A DNA stretch of 64,000 bases from Alentia gelatinosa (GCA_950022655.1 OX465579.1:45611950-45675949); one strand, 5' to 3'. Counted from the first letter of the stretch, positions 43,501 through 55,852 are shown. Notes: generated by a model from the letters alone, not told the origin. Numbers and translations: made by a program.

Positions 43501-46500
43501 ATATTAGGGGATTCAATGATTCATACGTGTCCCACTCTCAATGATTTCCCGGTATAGGCCTATAGATATATTACTTTATAGTAATATGTCCCACTGATAA
43601 CCTAGCCTCTCAGAAGCAATACTCAGGTGAAATATTAAACAATAGTTCATATACACGCCATTCCAAGTAAACACTTCCGGAGATTCTCGCCATTAAAGTG
43701 TGTCCTCAGCTTTACACTGTCAGGGTGCTGGACGGGTGACAAGATTCAGGTCACTTAGTGGTAGTCATGGTTCGCCTGGTCGTCCTGCATGGGCATGTAC
43801 CGTATTCTTTCTTTACCACCGTCCCCTAACCTATACAGTTGGCCCTACTCAGTATACCTTTAGTCGCGCAGACTGCTATGACTGTGTAGGTCCACAGATA
43901 TGAGCTAGAACTTAATAAAATGAAAATATAAAATTGGAAAGGTGGGGCGAAGGCACCTCAATTATTTAGCTGTCCCACCCTCGTTCAACCACGTCTCCCT
44001 TGCTCCGTTGCCATGACCCGCTACCTAAACCAATCCGAAAAAAGAATCTTGAGGATAATCGCAATTTAAACCTTTCTTGATAGTAGGGTTCTACTGTTTT
44101 AAAAGGATGTCAATATTATACAAGGAATATAATCTACCAATATCATTTAATCCATGAGGTGTAGCACTGCTTGGACCGGTCCTTTCCTTTAGTGTAGACT
44201 ACTATCTGAGTCTGAGTGGAGAAAAATCCTCAAGGATTATTTCAGGAGGCGACCCCTTTGCACCACTCCCTGTATGAATTCGTCCGCACGCTCTATATAT
44301 TCACAATCACACTCCCCTCCAAAATCACCGCACCCCCTCCCAACGAGAAGGTGTCTCTCTTGTCTGAGGCCTGTTAGCCTTCCCTGTACGCCACACCTTT
44401 CGTTGGGAACAGTCAGGAACTGCAGTCTACCACACAAGGAATGGACAAAGCAGGGTGGTCAGATCGTCCACTGCATCCGTAAACCAACGGCCAGTGCTAC
44501 TTTTGGATTCTAGGAGCTAAGTCTTTTTCTCAGACATGAAGTAAGTGATTTCCTGTCTACCGGATCATAAAGGTTGAAATGCGGACTGAAATTAGCACTG
44601 CACCTTCGCGTGTCGTAGTCTCGTTTACGGTTGGCCGCCATAGGAGGTTTTTGATATAAGTATTATATACATATCTACTTGCAGCGTGTTTTCTCGAATT
44701 TTACCGCTAACACGTACAAGAATGGCCGTCGATGATATAACCAATTCTTCTTCGATTTCTTTGTCAACTTCCTTATCAGCAACACGGTCTGAATTCTTGT
44801 CATGCCAATTGTATCCATGTATATATTTTCATAACACGATAGCCATCATAGTGTTCCCTTTTCTATAGCTCATATAGTTGGTTCATACACTTTGGCACCA
44901 CCTTCACTGTACCTTCAATAGCCAAATCATTCTCCATGTAGCTTCACACCTGGAAAGCCATGATGCCCTTTCTATCTTGATTTTGTCGTGTTGTTACCAC
45001 AGTCAGTTGTATCTGAACCAGAGCCATGACAGGGAATGTCCTGAATTTTATTTGTTAGCATGCTTCTTGTAGTACCAAATCACTGAATTTCTGCTTAAAG
45101 TACAACATTGAGTTACACAGTAATACTGACGTCATCAGATACTTCCTGATTCGATATATCTTTTGACTCTCATTAATATCATTGTGTAAAGGGAACAAAG
45201 GTTGAATATATGAATATCTGCTGTCGTGGCTGGTTCTTGATAATGAAGGAACTATTCTATCCTACGTGCACATGGACCCCTTCTCACATCGACACTGACA
45301 CCGCCTCAAATTGTGATACATATACACACATCTATATATTGCGTTTTGGACATGACTCAGGTTTGTGAAATGAACTTGAAGGAAAACACTTGTTTGAAAT
45401 TCTGTCCATACTAATATGACAAGAAATCAGTTAGTTGATCGGTGGTTATATCCGGTACAACAGATCTATATTTTAATATACATACAAATATACATCAATT
45501 CATCAGATTTAGGCATTTCTAAAACCTACTTTACCTTTGATAACCACTACATTTGGTATGATATATATACAGGCACTTGGTTGAATACCGCAGGAACTTT
45601 CGCGATGTTTTCTTTTAGAATTCATAGCTTCGATCGTTAACTATGTTCTGTTTAACTCGAAGAGCTATAGAGAAAATACGTTTAATGTATTTAACTGTAA
45701 AGGGAGCGGCAGGACCAAGGAATCAGCCCTATGTATGCGCTGAGGTCCAGTGCCACTTTATTGAGTGAAATGTTGTACGATGAAGCCCTTGTATCTCAAA
45801 TGAATATATACTCAATAAAGAAATTTGAAGAAAAAAAAGAAGAATCTGCTTGCATAGCATCTTGCCAGGAGTCAAACGCAATAGGCAGTTACATACTCAA
45901 TAGAACTCACATACAACATTTATTGAAAAGGGGAACTGAATGTTTGATTCTTTGCCCATGTAATCAACTCCCTATTGTCCTATATACTCCTGAAGGGTAG
46001 TCGGTATTAGAGGTCCAGTTCGAAGTGGGTGAAATTTAAGATTAGCATTGTGGGCCTGGAGTGACCTAGGTGTCCTGAGATATTGGTACTATTTCACCTG
46101 TAATAGGTGGGGACGACTTCCCCTAGATATGTAGACACCTTATCAGATGTCAGGGCCGCAACCCAAGCGAGACACCTTCCCATGCCTCTGGGAGCTGTTC
46201 AGGAACACGGTTGTTTGTCTGAAAATTACTTGGATGAACACATTATGATGGGCATTTTCTTTTTTTCTTCCATTGATATCCTAACCTCTTCATTATAATG
46301 CCTTTGCTGAGATAGATGTATACATCTGATCCTCTCACCATAGCTCTAGGAGTTAGACGGAACTGTTTTATTCCAGTTGTTTATCAGGGCGCAACATCAC
46401 CCTCATCTACCTCCCAGATCAATCAGGGCAATAACTAAGGCAGATTTAAAACCATGTTCATTAATTGGTTTGTTTAGAGTGGATGTAGGTCAAAACCGCC

Positions 46501-46556
46501 ACGGCTCTACACTCTCTACACTGACAACACAAAGTTAGCTCTGGTCGGGTTGAATA
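43501..46556. other. no supported gene
   Basis: Open frames of 60-89 codons occur (for example 45731-46000) without recognisable domains or convincing splice boundaries. One more perfect TGACGTCA at 45127-45134. Confidence 0.4.
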
Positions 46557-46689
46557 AAGCTGGAGACACACCAAGCAAGTCAAGGCGGCGATCTCTGGAA
46601 TAGCCAATACAAAATAGCACGTATGCGTGGGGCTCTGCAGGGATGTCTCCGGAAATCGCTGCGTTTCTCGCTTGGTGTGTCTCCGGCTT
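46557..46689. repeat. 133-bp hairpin
   Basis: AAGC-GGAGACACACCAAGC at the left (46557-46580) pairs with GCTTGGTGTGTCTCCGGCTT at the right (46670-46689); inner CGATCTCTGG pairs with CTCCGGAAATCG. GTCAAGGCGG near 46578 also pairs with CCGCCTTGAC near 46697. Size matches the hairpin family but the stem sequence is unrelated. Confidence 0.75.
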
Positions 46690-47580
46690 CAGCGACCGCC
46701 TTGACCCAGTAGCCGCACCTGTTTTTTACCCTCCTACCAGATCTTTCGTACTGCTTGGAGAGTGTGTTATGTCATAACCTTGAAGCCAATTTTTCATATT
46801 CTCATTTCCTTTCCTGTGTATCTTTTCAAAATATGATATGAATCTTGGTTTCTTTATCGATGTTTTTATATATGAATATCTCATATTAAGTATGTCTGCT
46901 TTGTGAGTATAAACATAACAAAATTATTTGATTTGAGGCACAACCCGAGTGATCCCATGTAGGATTTAACCCGACTAACCCCTCTATCGTAGCTCAGTGT
47001 AGAGAGGGGCTGGTTGCAAAACTATACACTCTACTCCCAAGGAGATACAAATGTGCAACACAAATGACGGGATCACATACAGTTGGCATTGGCCTGAACA
47101 GGAAGGAAGTGGAGTATAGTCACAATAGGCGGAGTTCGCAGGCTTGGCCAAGTACGCAAGCTCGGCCAAGTAAGCCCCGCCTCTGGGTAACGTATACTAG
47201 CTTTAGAAAACAAATGTTTTGCGCCAGCCGTCCCCACCATTCTATCACCCAAAGCAGAGGTTCTCTTGGCCGGAGGCTCGTTGGACTTGCTATGATTTTC
47301 GCAATTCCCCTCAATGCCTTTGTGAAGAGACGAGGGATCCAAGAGGTCGATTTTCTGTCAGGAGACAGTCTAAGTCATTTGACTTACCATAAATTTTATA
47401 GCAAATAAGGCACATAATTTCTATAATCTACAACAGTTAACACGGATTGTATATCTTGAATCGGACAATCCTGCATGTCGTTGTCCAAACTGGAAATGGA
47501 AATCGGACGTAAAATACTCGTTAAATCGGGACATATTCACCTCCAATAGTGAAAATATCCCTCCATCTATTTGACTGGGA
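46690..47580. other. no supported gene
   Basis: A 114-codon + strand frame (47064-47408) overlaps minus-strand frames of similar length, none with recognisable motifs. Confidence 0.35.
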
Positions 47581-47589
47581 AATTAACTT

Positions 47590-47695
47590 GAGCCTGCTTT
47601 GTGAACCCAAGTCAAGTCAATTTCGGAAATTGACTTGGCGAAGACAATTAGCCTATGATTGCCTTGACTTCTTATTGACTTGACTTTGCTTGGCC
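47590..47695. repeat. GACTTG-rich foldback
   Basis: CAAGTCAATTT pairs with AAATTGACTTG around a 3-nt centre near 47611-47637; further TTGACTTG / CAAGTCAA words recur on both sides. Confidence 0.6.
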
Positions 47696-48039
47696 ATGGT
47701 CACAGTGACGCCATATTTGCAGTATTATCCGTCAGTGCTCGTGGCAGCAATACACGAACGGGTGGGCCTGAAGATATTTCTTGGAAATCTACCAAGGTTA
47801 AATCGTGAACTCAGATCGCATTACTACCTCAAGAACAGCTACACACCTTCATTTGATCGCATATTCAGTCATCTCACCTTACTAAAGGCCTGCTCATGGA
47901 CGTGATCGCCGTATTTGCAGACAAACTGGCTTTCACAATATAACTGCGGCTAGGGAATGCAGCAAATGTGCTCGGTAAAGCTAAAAATAAATTACCCCTA
48001 ACACAATAAATTCTAAATGATATCAATGAGAGAAATAAA

Positions 48040-48800
48040 TGATTAAAGAAGTAAATAGACTAGATACTGCCAACCCTCAATATGGAGTAACACAAATTAG
48101 ATTAAATTGTGCGTAGATTGTGACATATCATTAAGAGGTGACAATAAAAGTTTGAGGAAAAAATGACCCGAAAAAACTTGGACAAAAATAAAAGACAATC
48201 TAAGAAGTTCTGGTGTACACTAACTTCAGTATGGGAGCCTGATAATTGTAATTCTAATATCAAACCTGTTGAAGAGAACAAAAACATCCCTATTTAAGAT
48301 AGCATGAACTTGGTTACTCGGAGATTATGAGACACCTAGGACTTCAATAAAATAACGATTCTGGGCTGCCAAATGGAAATAAAATGGATCCTCATGTTCC
48401 GATGCAAGCGCAAGATATCAATACATCGCTAGAAGAAGTTAAAAAAATATAACAAGATTAGATGACTGTTAAGGTACAAGTATTGACTTTTTAGATAGTG
48501 GGTTTTTAAAGGAAAATGTTTATTAGACAATGTTGATATCTTGAAGGATGGTATCGAGGATACATTTATTAAAGAATGTTTCCCGTCAAACCTGAAAAAA
48601 GTAGTAATTACTCCCATACCGAAGGATGAAGACTTGAAAAGTTCAAGCAGTTGATATCCTATTACTGTTGTAGCAACATTATCAAAGATTATCGAAAAAA
48701 TCTCTATAATATACTTTTCTCACATTCTATTGTCAATGATCTGCTATTACCACAACAATCAAGTTTCCTACCTGTCTGCTGGACTACCAAAGGTTTAGTA
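48040..48800 (+). pseudogene. LINE linker-RT fragment
   Basis: + strand text includes SKKFWCTLTSVW (linker before the RT) and, from 48570, ECFPSNLKKVVITPIPKDED, a TGA, then YPITVVATLSKIIEKI and LLLPQQSSFLPV. These align with YFPNVLKNGLITPLPKEGN, WRPITVLSMMSKIYEKI and TEQFGFLP of the LINE at 21-22.6 kb, so it is an older copy of that lineage cut off before the catalytic blocks. Confidence 0.7.
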
Positions 48801-49027
48801 TTGTATAACTTTGGGCTAAAGTTATAGAAATCTAATGGTGGTCGAAAGATGCCAACCATACTTAAAGTATTGAAAACAGGGATTTGCTTAGTAATTAGAA
48901 AATAAGCACTCATATATATCTTGGCAGGTTCTTTACCTTCAATTTTGCGGGGCCACACTCAAACTGCGAACGCCAGTCACCTCTCAGTATACAGTCACAT
49001 AACAATTCTCAACAACATACTATTGTA

Positions 49028-49170
49028 AAACTGGATGAGTTTCAATCTTGGCCACCGTATGCCATGGCTGGAGTTTGGCATAGTGACTTCATGAGGTGAA
49101 GCCGAGTGATGTCCGAAGCCAAAACTCCAGGAGTGGCATGCGGTGGCCAAGATTAAAACGAATCAGGTTT
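49028..49170. repeat. 143-bp hairpin, copy H3
   Basis: AATCTTGGCCACCG near 49044 pairs with CGGTGGCCAAGATT near 49141; CTGGAGTTT pairs with AAACTCCAG; the outer AAACTGGAT pairs imperfectly with the right edge AATCAGGTTT. The centre has GAGGTGAAGCCGAG, a diverged form of the family loop. Confidence 0.85.
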
Positions 49171-49172
49171 TG

Positions 49173-49326
49173 ATTTTATCCTACCCCGTCTCCTCGATTT
49201 TGGAATATTACGTGATAACAATTCTGTATGCCACTAGTGGCATATAAAACTCTGTATGCCAGTCAGCGTGGCATACGGAAACTCAATGTTAAGCCTATGG
49301 GATTTTATATTAGGGGTAGGATAAAA
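49173..49326. repeat. ~154-bp module bounded by TTTATCCTACCCC inverted ends
   Basis: ATTTTATCCTACCCC at the left is inverted at the right (GGGGTAGGATAAAAT). It includes CAATGTTAAGCCTATGG, shared with the modules at 27.1 and 62.2 kb, and two internal copies of CTGTATGCCA. Confidence 0.8.
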
Positions 49327-50555
49327 TAACATTCACTTCTGTGTAGTTGAAATAATAAGAGTCATTTTGTTTGCATCTGTACTCCCAGTCTATCAGTGTT
49401 CCTGATACTCCTTTCAGCTATTGTCCAATGTCTCCTTGACTTACGAGTGGATAGAGATTATCCGAAACGATAGGATATGACCGTAGCAGTTATCAATCTT
49501 TGTTTCACTCAGTGCTGGGATGATAGTAGCTTGTGGACAAGCCCTACCTCAGTACAGTCCTGTAGTGTTCCAGCCTCCTCACTGTAGCGGTGGTTAAGCT
49601 CAGCAGCCTGGATTTGTTGACATCTCAATGTCTGGGTGAAAAGTGATTCCTGTGTGGACATCTGCTGCTTATATAAGTACTATATTTTGATGGGTACAAA
49701 CGTTAGAGCGGACCATTCAAACGCTGGGGGTGGCAATCCAAATAGTTGGGCCATAACCACTGGCGCAAGGGCTCTGTGTTATTCTCAACAGATATGTCAC
49801 AGCGACTCTGCAAATGATCTTACTGTAAATCAAGAAAGACAAAAATTAATCCATTGATAATTTAATATTTTACAGTCCTCTCTACAACTGTGAATAAGTG
49901 CTATGTCAGTCAGATATCTATCAACTTGTTCCTCTAAATACAATTAATCAGACACGGTATTGGAGATACAATAGTTTTTATTTCTTTTGACATAAATTTA
50001 CTTTGTTTTGTTAACAGAGTTGATCACATTTTTGTTGGTAAAAGAATCGACACGATACTAGATGTCTTGACTATTGATAAAAAGTCATGTACAGAGTTTT
50101 CCCGCCCTTTGAAAGGGACTTTTTATAGATTAGTGAGGACGGAGTAGGTGTGGAGCGGGTATTTATAGCGGAATTGCCGCTGGTGCCTTCTGCGAGTTTC
50201 TGCTGGTAACTGGCAAGTTCCGCTGGTAACTTGAGAGTCCCGTCCGCCGCCCCGCAGTGAACACTATAGAAACATAGATGATATGAGGTAAATACCGAGA
50301 ATAATTCAAAACGTGTTGGGACAAATTACAAATAATTTACAACTATTGTCCAATTACGTTTTGTGTTCATGGGGTCTCCTTTCTTTGATGGATCATGTCA
50401 GCCGCCAATGTCAATACGATACCAGCTTTGTCATTCCGTAATTGTACAAACCTGCCTCGTCATTGATGCCTGGTCTGATCCGAACTATTATATCACCCCT
50501 GGTAATTTTGTTATGTGATGGTTGAGATAAACCAAGTTTACGGTGAGGGCTTGAC
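49327..50555. other. no gene seen
   Basis: Unique sequence with short frames only. A related segment (CGCTGGTAACT twice, near 50201 and 50220) is a minor repeat. Confidence 0.4.
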
Positions 50556-50632
50556 CATAGCGTAATGAGCGTAATTCACGCGGCTTCGCCTTGTGAATTA
50601 CTAGGCGATTCAAACTCGATGGGATGTTGCAA
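50556..50632. repeat. partial hairpin, copy H5
   Basis: The centre GTAATTCAC-CGGCTTCGCCTT-GTGAATTAC (50571-50601) is nearly identical to the centre of the copy at 62.4 kb, and the right flank GATTCAAACTCGATGGGATG matches the arms of H1 at 26.9 kb. The outer left arm is degenerate. Confidence 0.7.
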
Positions 50633-51365
50633 TAGAGCAGATATGATATTTTGTTGTGTCAAAAGGGGACAGAGGCATAGGATAGCCTGAATTATATTAC
50701 TATGCCATTTTTTTTTAACAAGATTAGTTTATTTACTTAATCACTCCTTATCTGTTATATTTTGAAAGGCTGACATTAATTTATTTTATATTGTCATTCA
50801 TTTTAAATCAATGTAAGTAAGTTATTGGGGATTTCGTGAGGGAGGCAGGCTTGCTTTGCAAAGTCCAAAGTCGCTTAGAATGGTCCCTGTACCTGTCCTA
50901 ATATTGATTTGGATGGAGAACCAACACATAGGTCTTGCTTTTTCTTATTCGTAGAATACGCATGGTATTCTTTTCTACCGCATAGGCCCCTCAAAAACGA
51001 GGTATTTTTTAAAATCTGAAGGAGCTTCCAGTTAGCAATGCAGATTTAGATGCACTTCAAAAGACAGCCTTCAATCTTTGATGAAAGAACCTCTTCTCTT
51101 ACCTTCTATTATCCATCGTATACAAAGCCCCCATTGAAAATGTATGGAGACTCAGTAAACCATGACCCATTGTATAAAACCTGTCAGATACCATAACTGT
51201 GGTATACGGATTCAAACCTGTGGTATACGGCCTAAAAACCATGGTATACGGGGAAAAAAGTCCCTTTTGCTACAGAGCAAAGAAATAGTCCCTATTGTTA
51301 TACCCTTTAATATGGCAATAACTGGGTTTAATCTATTCGAAAAGATGGATAATAAATGCAACAAA
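50633..51365. other. no gene; short GTATACGG repeat
   Basis: Variants of CTGTGGTATACGG recur near 51196, 51220 and 51239, next to hairpin H6. No recognisable coding sequence. Confidence 0.4.
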
Positions 51366-51493
51366 CGATGATTTTGTGGACAGGCAGCTCTGTAAACCAC
51401 TCGAGGTTGACGTCGTAATACGCTCGCTAGCGCTCGTGTATTAATACGCGTCAACCTCTCGTGGTTTACGACCGCCTGTCCACAAAACCATCG
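51366..51493. repeat. 128-bp hairpin, copy H6
   Basis: TTTTGTGGACAGGC pairs with GCCTGTCCACAAAA; GTAAACCAC pairs with GTGGTTTAC; GAGGTTGACG pairs with CGTCAACCTC; GTATTAATAC at the right inner arm faces GTCGTAATAC at the left. The centre is CTCGCTAGCGCTCG. Confidence 0.88.
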
Positions 51494-51688
51494 ATTATTG
51501 TCTATATACTCTATGACTTCTTGAAAAGTAGCGTCCAAGAATTCAGAGAAGCTCAATATAAAAATGTATATCCAAACGGCTGGAGAAAACCAATGGCCAT
51601 CGGCTGAGTTCATTATATTCGATCATGATTACCGAAGGCGAAGGTCCTGTAAATGATAGTTTCCCATAAAGACTATCACCCACTGTAC

Positions 51689-51892
51689 GATTCCGGAACA
51701 TGGATGTTCCTTTGTCTGAGACAAGATTTGTCTCAAGGCCCCCGGTACAGTCTCGCCCAGTGTGGCACCCTCCTCCAGTCCCTGGCCTAGGAATAGTCCT
51801 ACCCCTCCGTAGGGATGTTCTTTTGTCGCCGACAAAGTACAGGTCCATGTTCCGAAATCGGCCCCGACAGATTTATCAACATGTTGATAAAT
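51689..51892. repeat. foldback followed by a 22-bp perfect palindrome
   Basis: CGATTCCGGAACATGGA (51689-51705) pairs with TCCATGTTCCGAAATCG (51844-51860), and CTTTGTC pairs with GACAAAG inside. Immediately after lies ATTTATCAACA followed by its exact complement (51871-51892). Confidence 0.75.
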
Positions 51893-52613
51893 TTTGTCGC
51901 CGACAACGGGGTTTAAGAAACCCCCCCGTGGTGCGTTCCGATATCGGTCCAAAATGTGTCTTTAGGGGTCCTGAAAAGGGTATGCCACACACAGAATTGG
52001 TCATTCCCACCGATTTCCCCCCCGGAGACCGATATTTATCTCAGATGAATACATTATCACAAATTAATGATAACATTATCATAGATCAATTTTAGCACCT
52101 GTAACCATTGTTTATCTTTATTTGAAAAAACAAACAATCTTTTTGGATTTTGGATTATCAACTCTGTAGTTTTTTGGAAAATAGTAATTAAACATTACCT
52201 TCAAAAATTGCCAAAGATTAGGCCAAACCCCCACCTTAAGGTTGTTCCTAAATCGACAGCCAGTCTTAGAGGAAAAAATTGTATACCTGTCGTCCAGTGT
52301 GTACTGAATTGCTTAGGACAAGTCCTACCACCCCCTCTCCCATATCATGCTGTGTTTATTGGTGTCCGTTACGAAATTGCCTAAGACAATCTTAGGATAC
52401 GCTTAGGATAAGAGGGGGGGGGGGATTGTCCTCAGGAAATGAATCGTACAGTGGGCATTCCACTTAACCTATATTCTGTATGAACTCTATTTGCTATAGT
52501 ACCAAGTAACCCTTCACTTTAGATACTGGCAATCATCGAAATGTATGAGGGCCCATTGGGCATTTGATATATTTGACCTTTGGAATAAAATGCCTGCTCT
52601 TTCTCGTTAACAG
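51893..52613. other. probable intron or 5' flank of the receptor gene
   Basis: Low-complexity G run near 52416-52426. The segment ends in a pyrimidine-containing stretch and the acceptor TTAACAG at 52607-52613. Confidence 0.4.
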
Positions 52614-52723
52614 AGGATGGATGTGAGCCTGCTCTGGCTATTCATACCCGTAGCGTTAATCGGCGTACTTATTGCCTACGTGTTAACAACCATCGTGATA
52701 TGCAAACAACGCTGCAGAAATCG
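52614..52723 (+). CDS. receptor exon: transmembrane segment
   Basis: The exon lies between an acceptor (AACAG, ending 52613) and a strong donor (CG|GTAAGT at 52724). In the frame matching the next exon it reads R-MDVSLLWLFIPVALIGVL and continues as IAYVLTTIVICKQRC: a ~24-residue hydrophobic helix followed by a basic stop-transfer (KQRCRNR). It ends in phase 2 (CG|T), which joins the phase of the tail exon at 53305. ATG 52617 could be a start, but the acceptor just upstream and the helix lying at the N-terminus favour an internal exon of a type I receptor whose ectodomain is further upstream. Single-pass plasma-membrane localisation is inferred. Confidence 0.8.
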
Positions 52724-53304
52724 GTAAGTCACACACTGTGTACCAATGGCTAAGGAGTGATTCACTGGAGGCAGAGTTCAGTCTATAATTTCAAGGAAAG
52801 AGATCTGATATAATGTAGCTCTGTCAGAAATTGGACACTTTCTTCTGATATTCTCCAACCGGCACACTGATAAAATGCATTTGACACGATGACAAGGGGG
52901 CAAACTCTAGTAGAAGCGCCTGTTGTGAATTTCAATGGCGCTCTTTATCAGTTTCTAGGGTGGGATATATTCAGAATGGCACTCGGCATTACCTCTGTGG
53001 GATAGTTCCACTTGTTGGCTTTGCTGCGCGCTCCTCCGGGGCGTACTACACGGATAGTTATCCGTGAACTTTACAGAAGGAATTATCTGAACATATAGGG
53101 ATCAGAAGTCTGTCGTAATTTGTCTCCCTCATGAAATCGAGATCTGTCGTATTTCAGAACACATCGTATGTATATTTTTGCCTAAAATCGACTTAATTTT
53201 ACTTATATAACCAAAGCATTTTTATGTTATAATATATTTCTAGATGAACTTTTAGTAATTGTCAGCATTTCGCATTTCTGTTTTCCCATCCTATGCGACA
53301 CCAG
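52724..53304 (+). other. intron between membrane and tail exons
   Basis: Starts GTAAGT and ends ACACCAG. About 580 bp, no internal coding signal. Confidence 0.75.
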
Positions 53305-53830
53305 TAATGACGATTCCAGCGATACAGAACTACAAGAGCGTCGTCACTCATCCAGCTCATCGGAACAAATGGGCAACTACGAGAATGACGATGTTGTGTT
53401 CAGTGAACCGGAGGAGGGCACGGTGAATCGGGCCACGTCCCGCCGCCTACCGGACATACCGAATGATGCCGAACAGAGGCCCGACTCCTCCGCATCCTCA
53501 TCAATCCCGCCGGCGCCGCCACCCCCTGATGTCCTCGGAGGTACAAACAGGAAGGACGATGCAGGTACCTATGCTATGCTTGGGAGCGCTATTCTATCCC
53601 CTAGTGAGTCAGACTTACCAGAATCAGAGGGTATGGGTTTTCAACAGCCCCCAACTGACGCAGTAGGGCCCCCTGATGTGGCTTCGAATATGCCAGTGCG
53701 CAAGGACAGTGGAGAAGCCAAGGACAAGCGAGACGCATTATATTCCATCATTGATCAGGAATCCAAACGAAAGTCCAGATTGTTGAGGCAGCAGAAAGAG
53801 GAAGAAGGCATTATACCTCAATTCGATTGA
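53305..53830 (+). CDS. terminal exon: receptor cytoplasmic tail, paralogue of 351-915
   Basis: The phase-2 exon start joins the membrane exon, giving a ~211-residue product from the membrane exon on, ending with TGA at 53828-53830. The tail is acidic, Ser- and Pro-rich. Visible short motifs are NYEND (pYxN, Grb2-SH2 type), RRLPDIP (fits the Src-type class I SH3 ligand R-x-L-P-x-x-P), a proline run PPAPPPPD, YAML and YSII (Tyr-x-x-hydrophobic), and a basic ESKRKSRLLRQQK before EEEGIIP. The order Tyr motif, Pro motif, second Tyr motif, YxII-D, basic block, EEEGI is the same as in the exon at 351-915. A signalling or endocytic receptor tail is inferred; the family is not recognised. Confidence 0.8.
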
Positions 53831-54766
53831 ATGATGTATAATGGAACCCTGCAGCTGTATACTATTCCAGCCTGCCTTGCGCCTGTGATATCAGATATTC
53901 GTGCGTCTACTGTGACGCTATTGAAGAGTAACATAGAATATATACCTGGTATATATCCGACGATGTAGAAATATCGTTCTTTTCTGTTTTTTTAATTATA
54001 TTTTTTGAAGTTGCACCATCCTGCTCATATTAAGTATTACTTTTTTCAGAAATGCCTGAATGTCTCATGTCGAACCTATAACTGTTATTAGCATGTACAC
54101 ATCCTCTGAAAGGACACACCCTCTATTTTGAATGGTTTACTGGATGGGTGATCAGAGACTGGATCTACCCCTTAAAAGTGCTTTCCAGGTTGGTTCACCT
54201 GGCGGGTTTGCCCGCTGGCGGGTTGTTAAGCAAGGAAAACTATTCATCATTTTGCAAACTGATCTTTGTAAAGAATAGCTGGTTCCTTGTTTATTTATCT
54301 ATTTCCCAAAGCATCCCAATATCTGTGAAATTGTAGATTCCTGGCTTTATTGGGAATATGATAGATATATTCGATAGTAGCTAAGACCATGGTATTTTAG
54401 ATAATAGAGATCAATGTGTACAAAGGCACCTAGAGTCGTTAAACTCCATATTGAACACCATTTATCAGAGTTTAAAGTTGGGCCCTGCTGTTATTGTCCA
54501 GTTGGTGTTTCATCTGTGAAGATTGCATGCCAATTTAGTGTCTGGTTGTGTGTTTATATCGATATTTTAATAGATATTCCATTTCATTTTTATATTCACT
54601 CAGTATTTATAAGGAGATTGCTAGAAACTATTACCTCTGTATAATATGAGATGTAGCCATGAAATTCTACACTAACACGCTTCGATGGAGGTCAATTAAA
54701 ATATATTCAGCTTTTGTGGTGTACGCGTCCAACACGTTGTATTACATTCACCCTATATAAATGCAT
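53831..54766 (+). other. 3' UTR and flank of the receptor gene
   Basis: No clear AATAAA was found; an ATTAAA lies near 54695. Short frames only. A GCGGGTTTGCCCGC foldback lies near 54205. Confidence 0.4.
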
Positions 54767-54776
54767 ATATAAATGC

Positions 54777-54867
<91 letters not shown>

Positions 54868-54868
54868 C

Positions 54869-54926
<58 letters not shown>
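54767..54926. repeat. (AT)n microsatellite with TATATAC interruptions
   Basis: About 160 bp of alternating AT with occasional C. It generates spurious Tyr-Ile open frames on both strands. Confidence 0.95.
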
Positions 54927-54927
<1 letters not shown>

Positions 54928-55537
54928 GTATTGTCTGCAGGCATGATGTCACATCATAGACACACGACACCACAAGCTAGCATACACCAAATGATCAAAT
55001 GATTAAACAAGTGACATATATCATAATGTAACAAAGTATTCGCCAACAGTCTTTATCCACTAACCTATCCACCTACTAGAAGAACTTTCGTTACACATAC
55101 ACAAAAGATGTCGTCCTGTACCTAACTTTTAAACACTCATATGCTGCTCTTTTGTCTTTGTTCAATCATTTCATTCCAATATCTTACTTCAACATATCAG
55201 AGTCCTCTTCTGAAGCTCTCTTTGTTAGGGTTTTCATTCTATTTCTGACCTTATCATTACTTATTGTTGAGTCTCTATTATAAATCATCACATTCTCATA
55301 TTCCGCAGAGCACCATTCAGTCAATTGTAATGCATGCGCTATTTGTCTTATTTCTAGACTGATTTAACTCAGCTAACGTAAGTTGAGAACACAAACCTGT
55401 TCCTGATGCCTAATGCTATTCATAACCTGCGATTTACCTTTTTATAAAAGGTTTTCCTTCATTGCGTAGTCATTGTCCAGTGAATAAAGTCTGAATATTG
55501 AGTGATTAGGATCAATATTTGTTTTACAAGCTTTGAG
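54927..55537. other. no gene seen
   Basis: AT-rich unique sequence. Confidence 0.4.
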
Positions 55538-55770
55538 CTAACTCCGTGCTAATAAATTCCTGATTTTCCTAAATCTAAAAAGTTTTGATTTAAATTTACT
55601 TTTGATTATTTTGTTAAAATGTGGTTCAAATTCTGATTTATTCTCAACAACAAATACAAAATACCTAATTTGCTGGATTTTCTCTAGGTCCTCATTACAA
55701 AGATTTTTGATATACATGTACATCACATCTTTTCGAGGGAAAGAACTACCTGAGTAGGATAACGTTAATC
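55538..55770 (-). pseudogene. LINE RT thumb fragment
   Basis: Minus-strand text FEPHFNKIIKSKFKSKLF then RFRKIRNLLARS matches FNDQVNKAVNDINTKLFRFR then KMRYLL of the LINE at 21-22.6 kb. Only this ~60-residue part after the YLG block survives. Confidence 0.6.
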
Positions 55771-55852
55771 TTGATCGGGCAGTCCATAAACGAAATGTTA
55801 TATAGATTCTAATTCATTCTATGTGTTAGATACTCTCTATGGAAGCTTAAAG

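Noticed and set aside
45731..46000. 89-codon + strand open frame with several Cys
   Set aside because: No signal peptide, domain or convincing splice sites; kept only as part of a non-coding entry.
47064..47408. 114-codon open frame
   Set aside because: Overlapped by two minus-strand frames of similar quality; no protein-like signature in any.
54707..54973. Tyr-Ile-rich open frames on both strands
   Set aside because: Products of the (AT)n microsatellite; no coding meaning.
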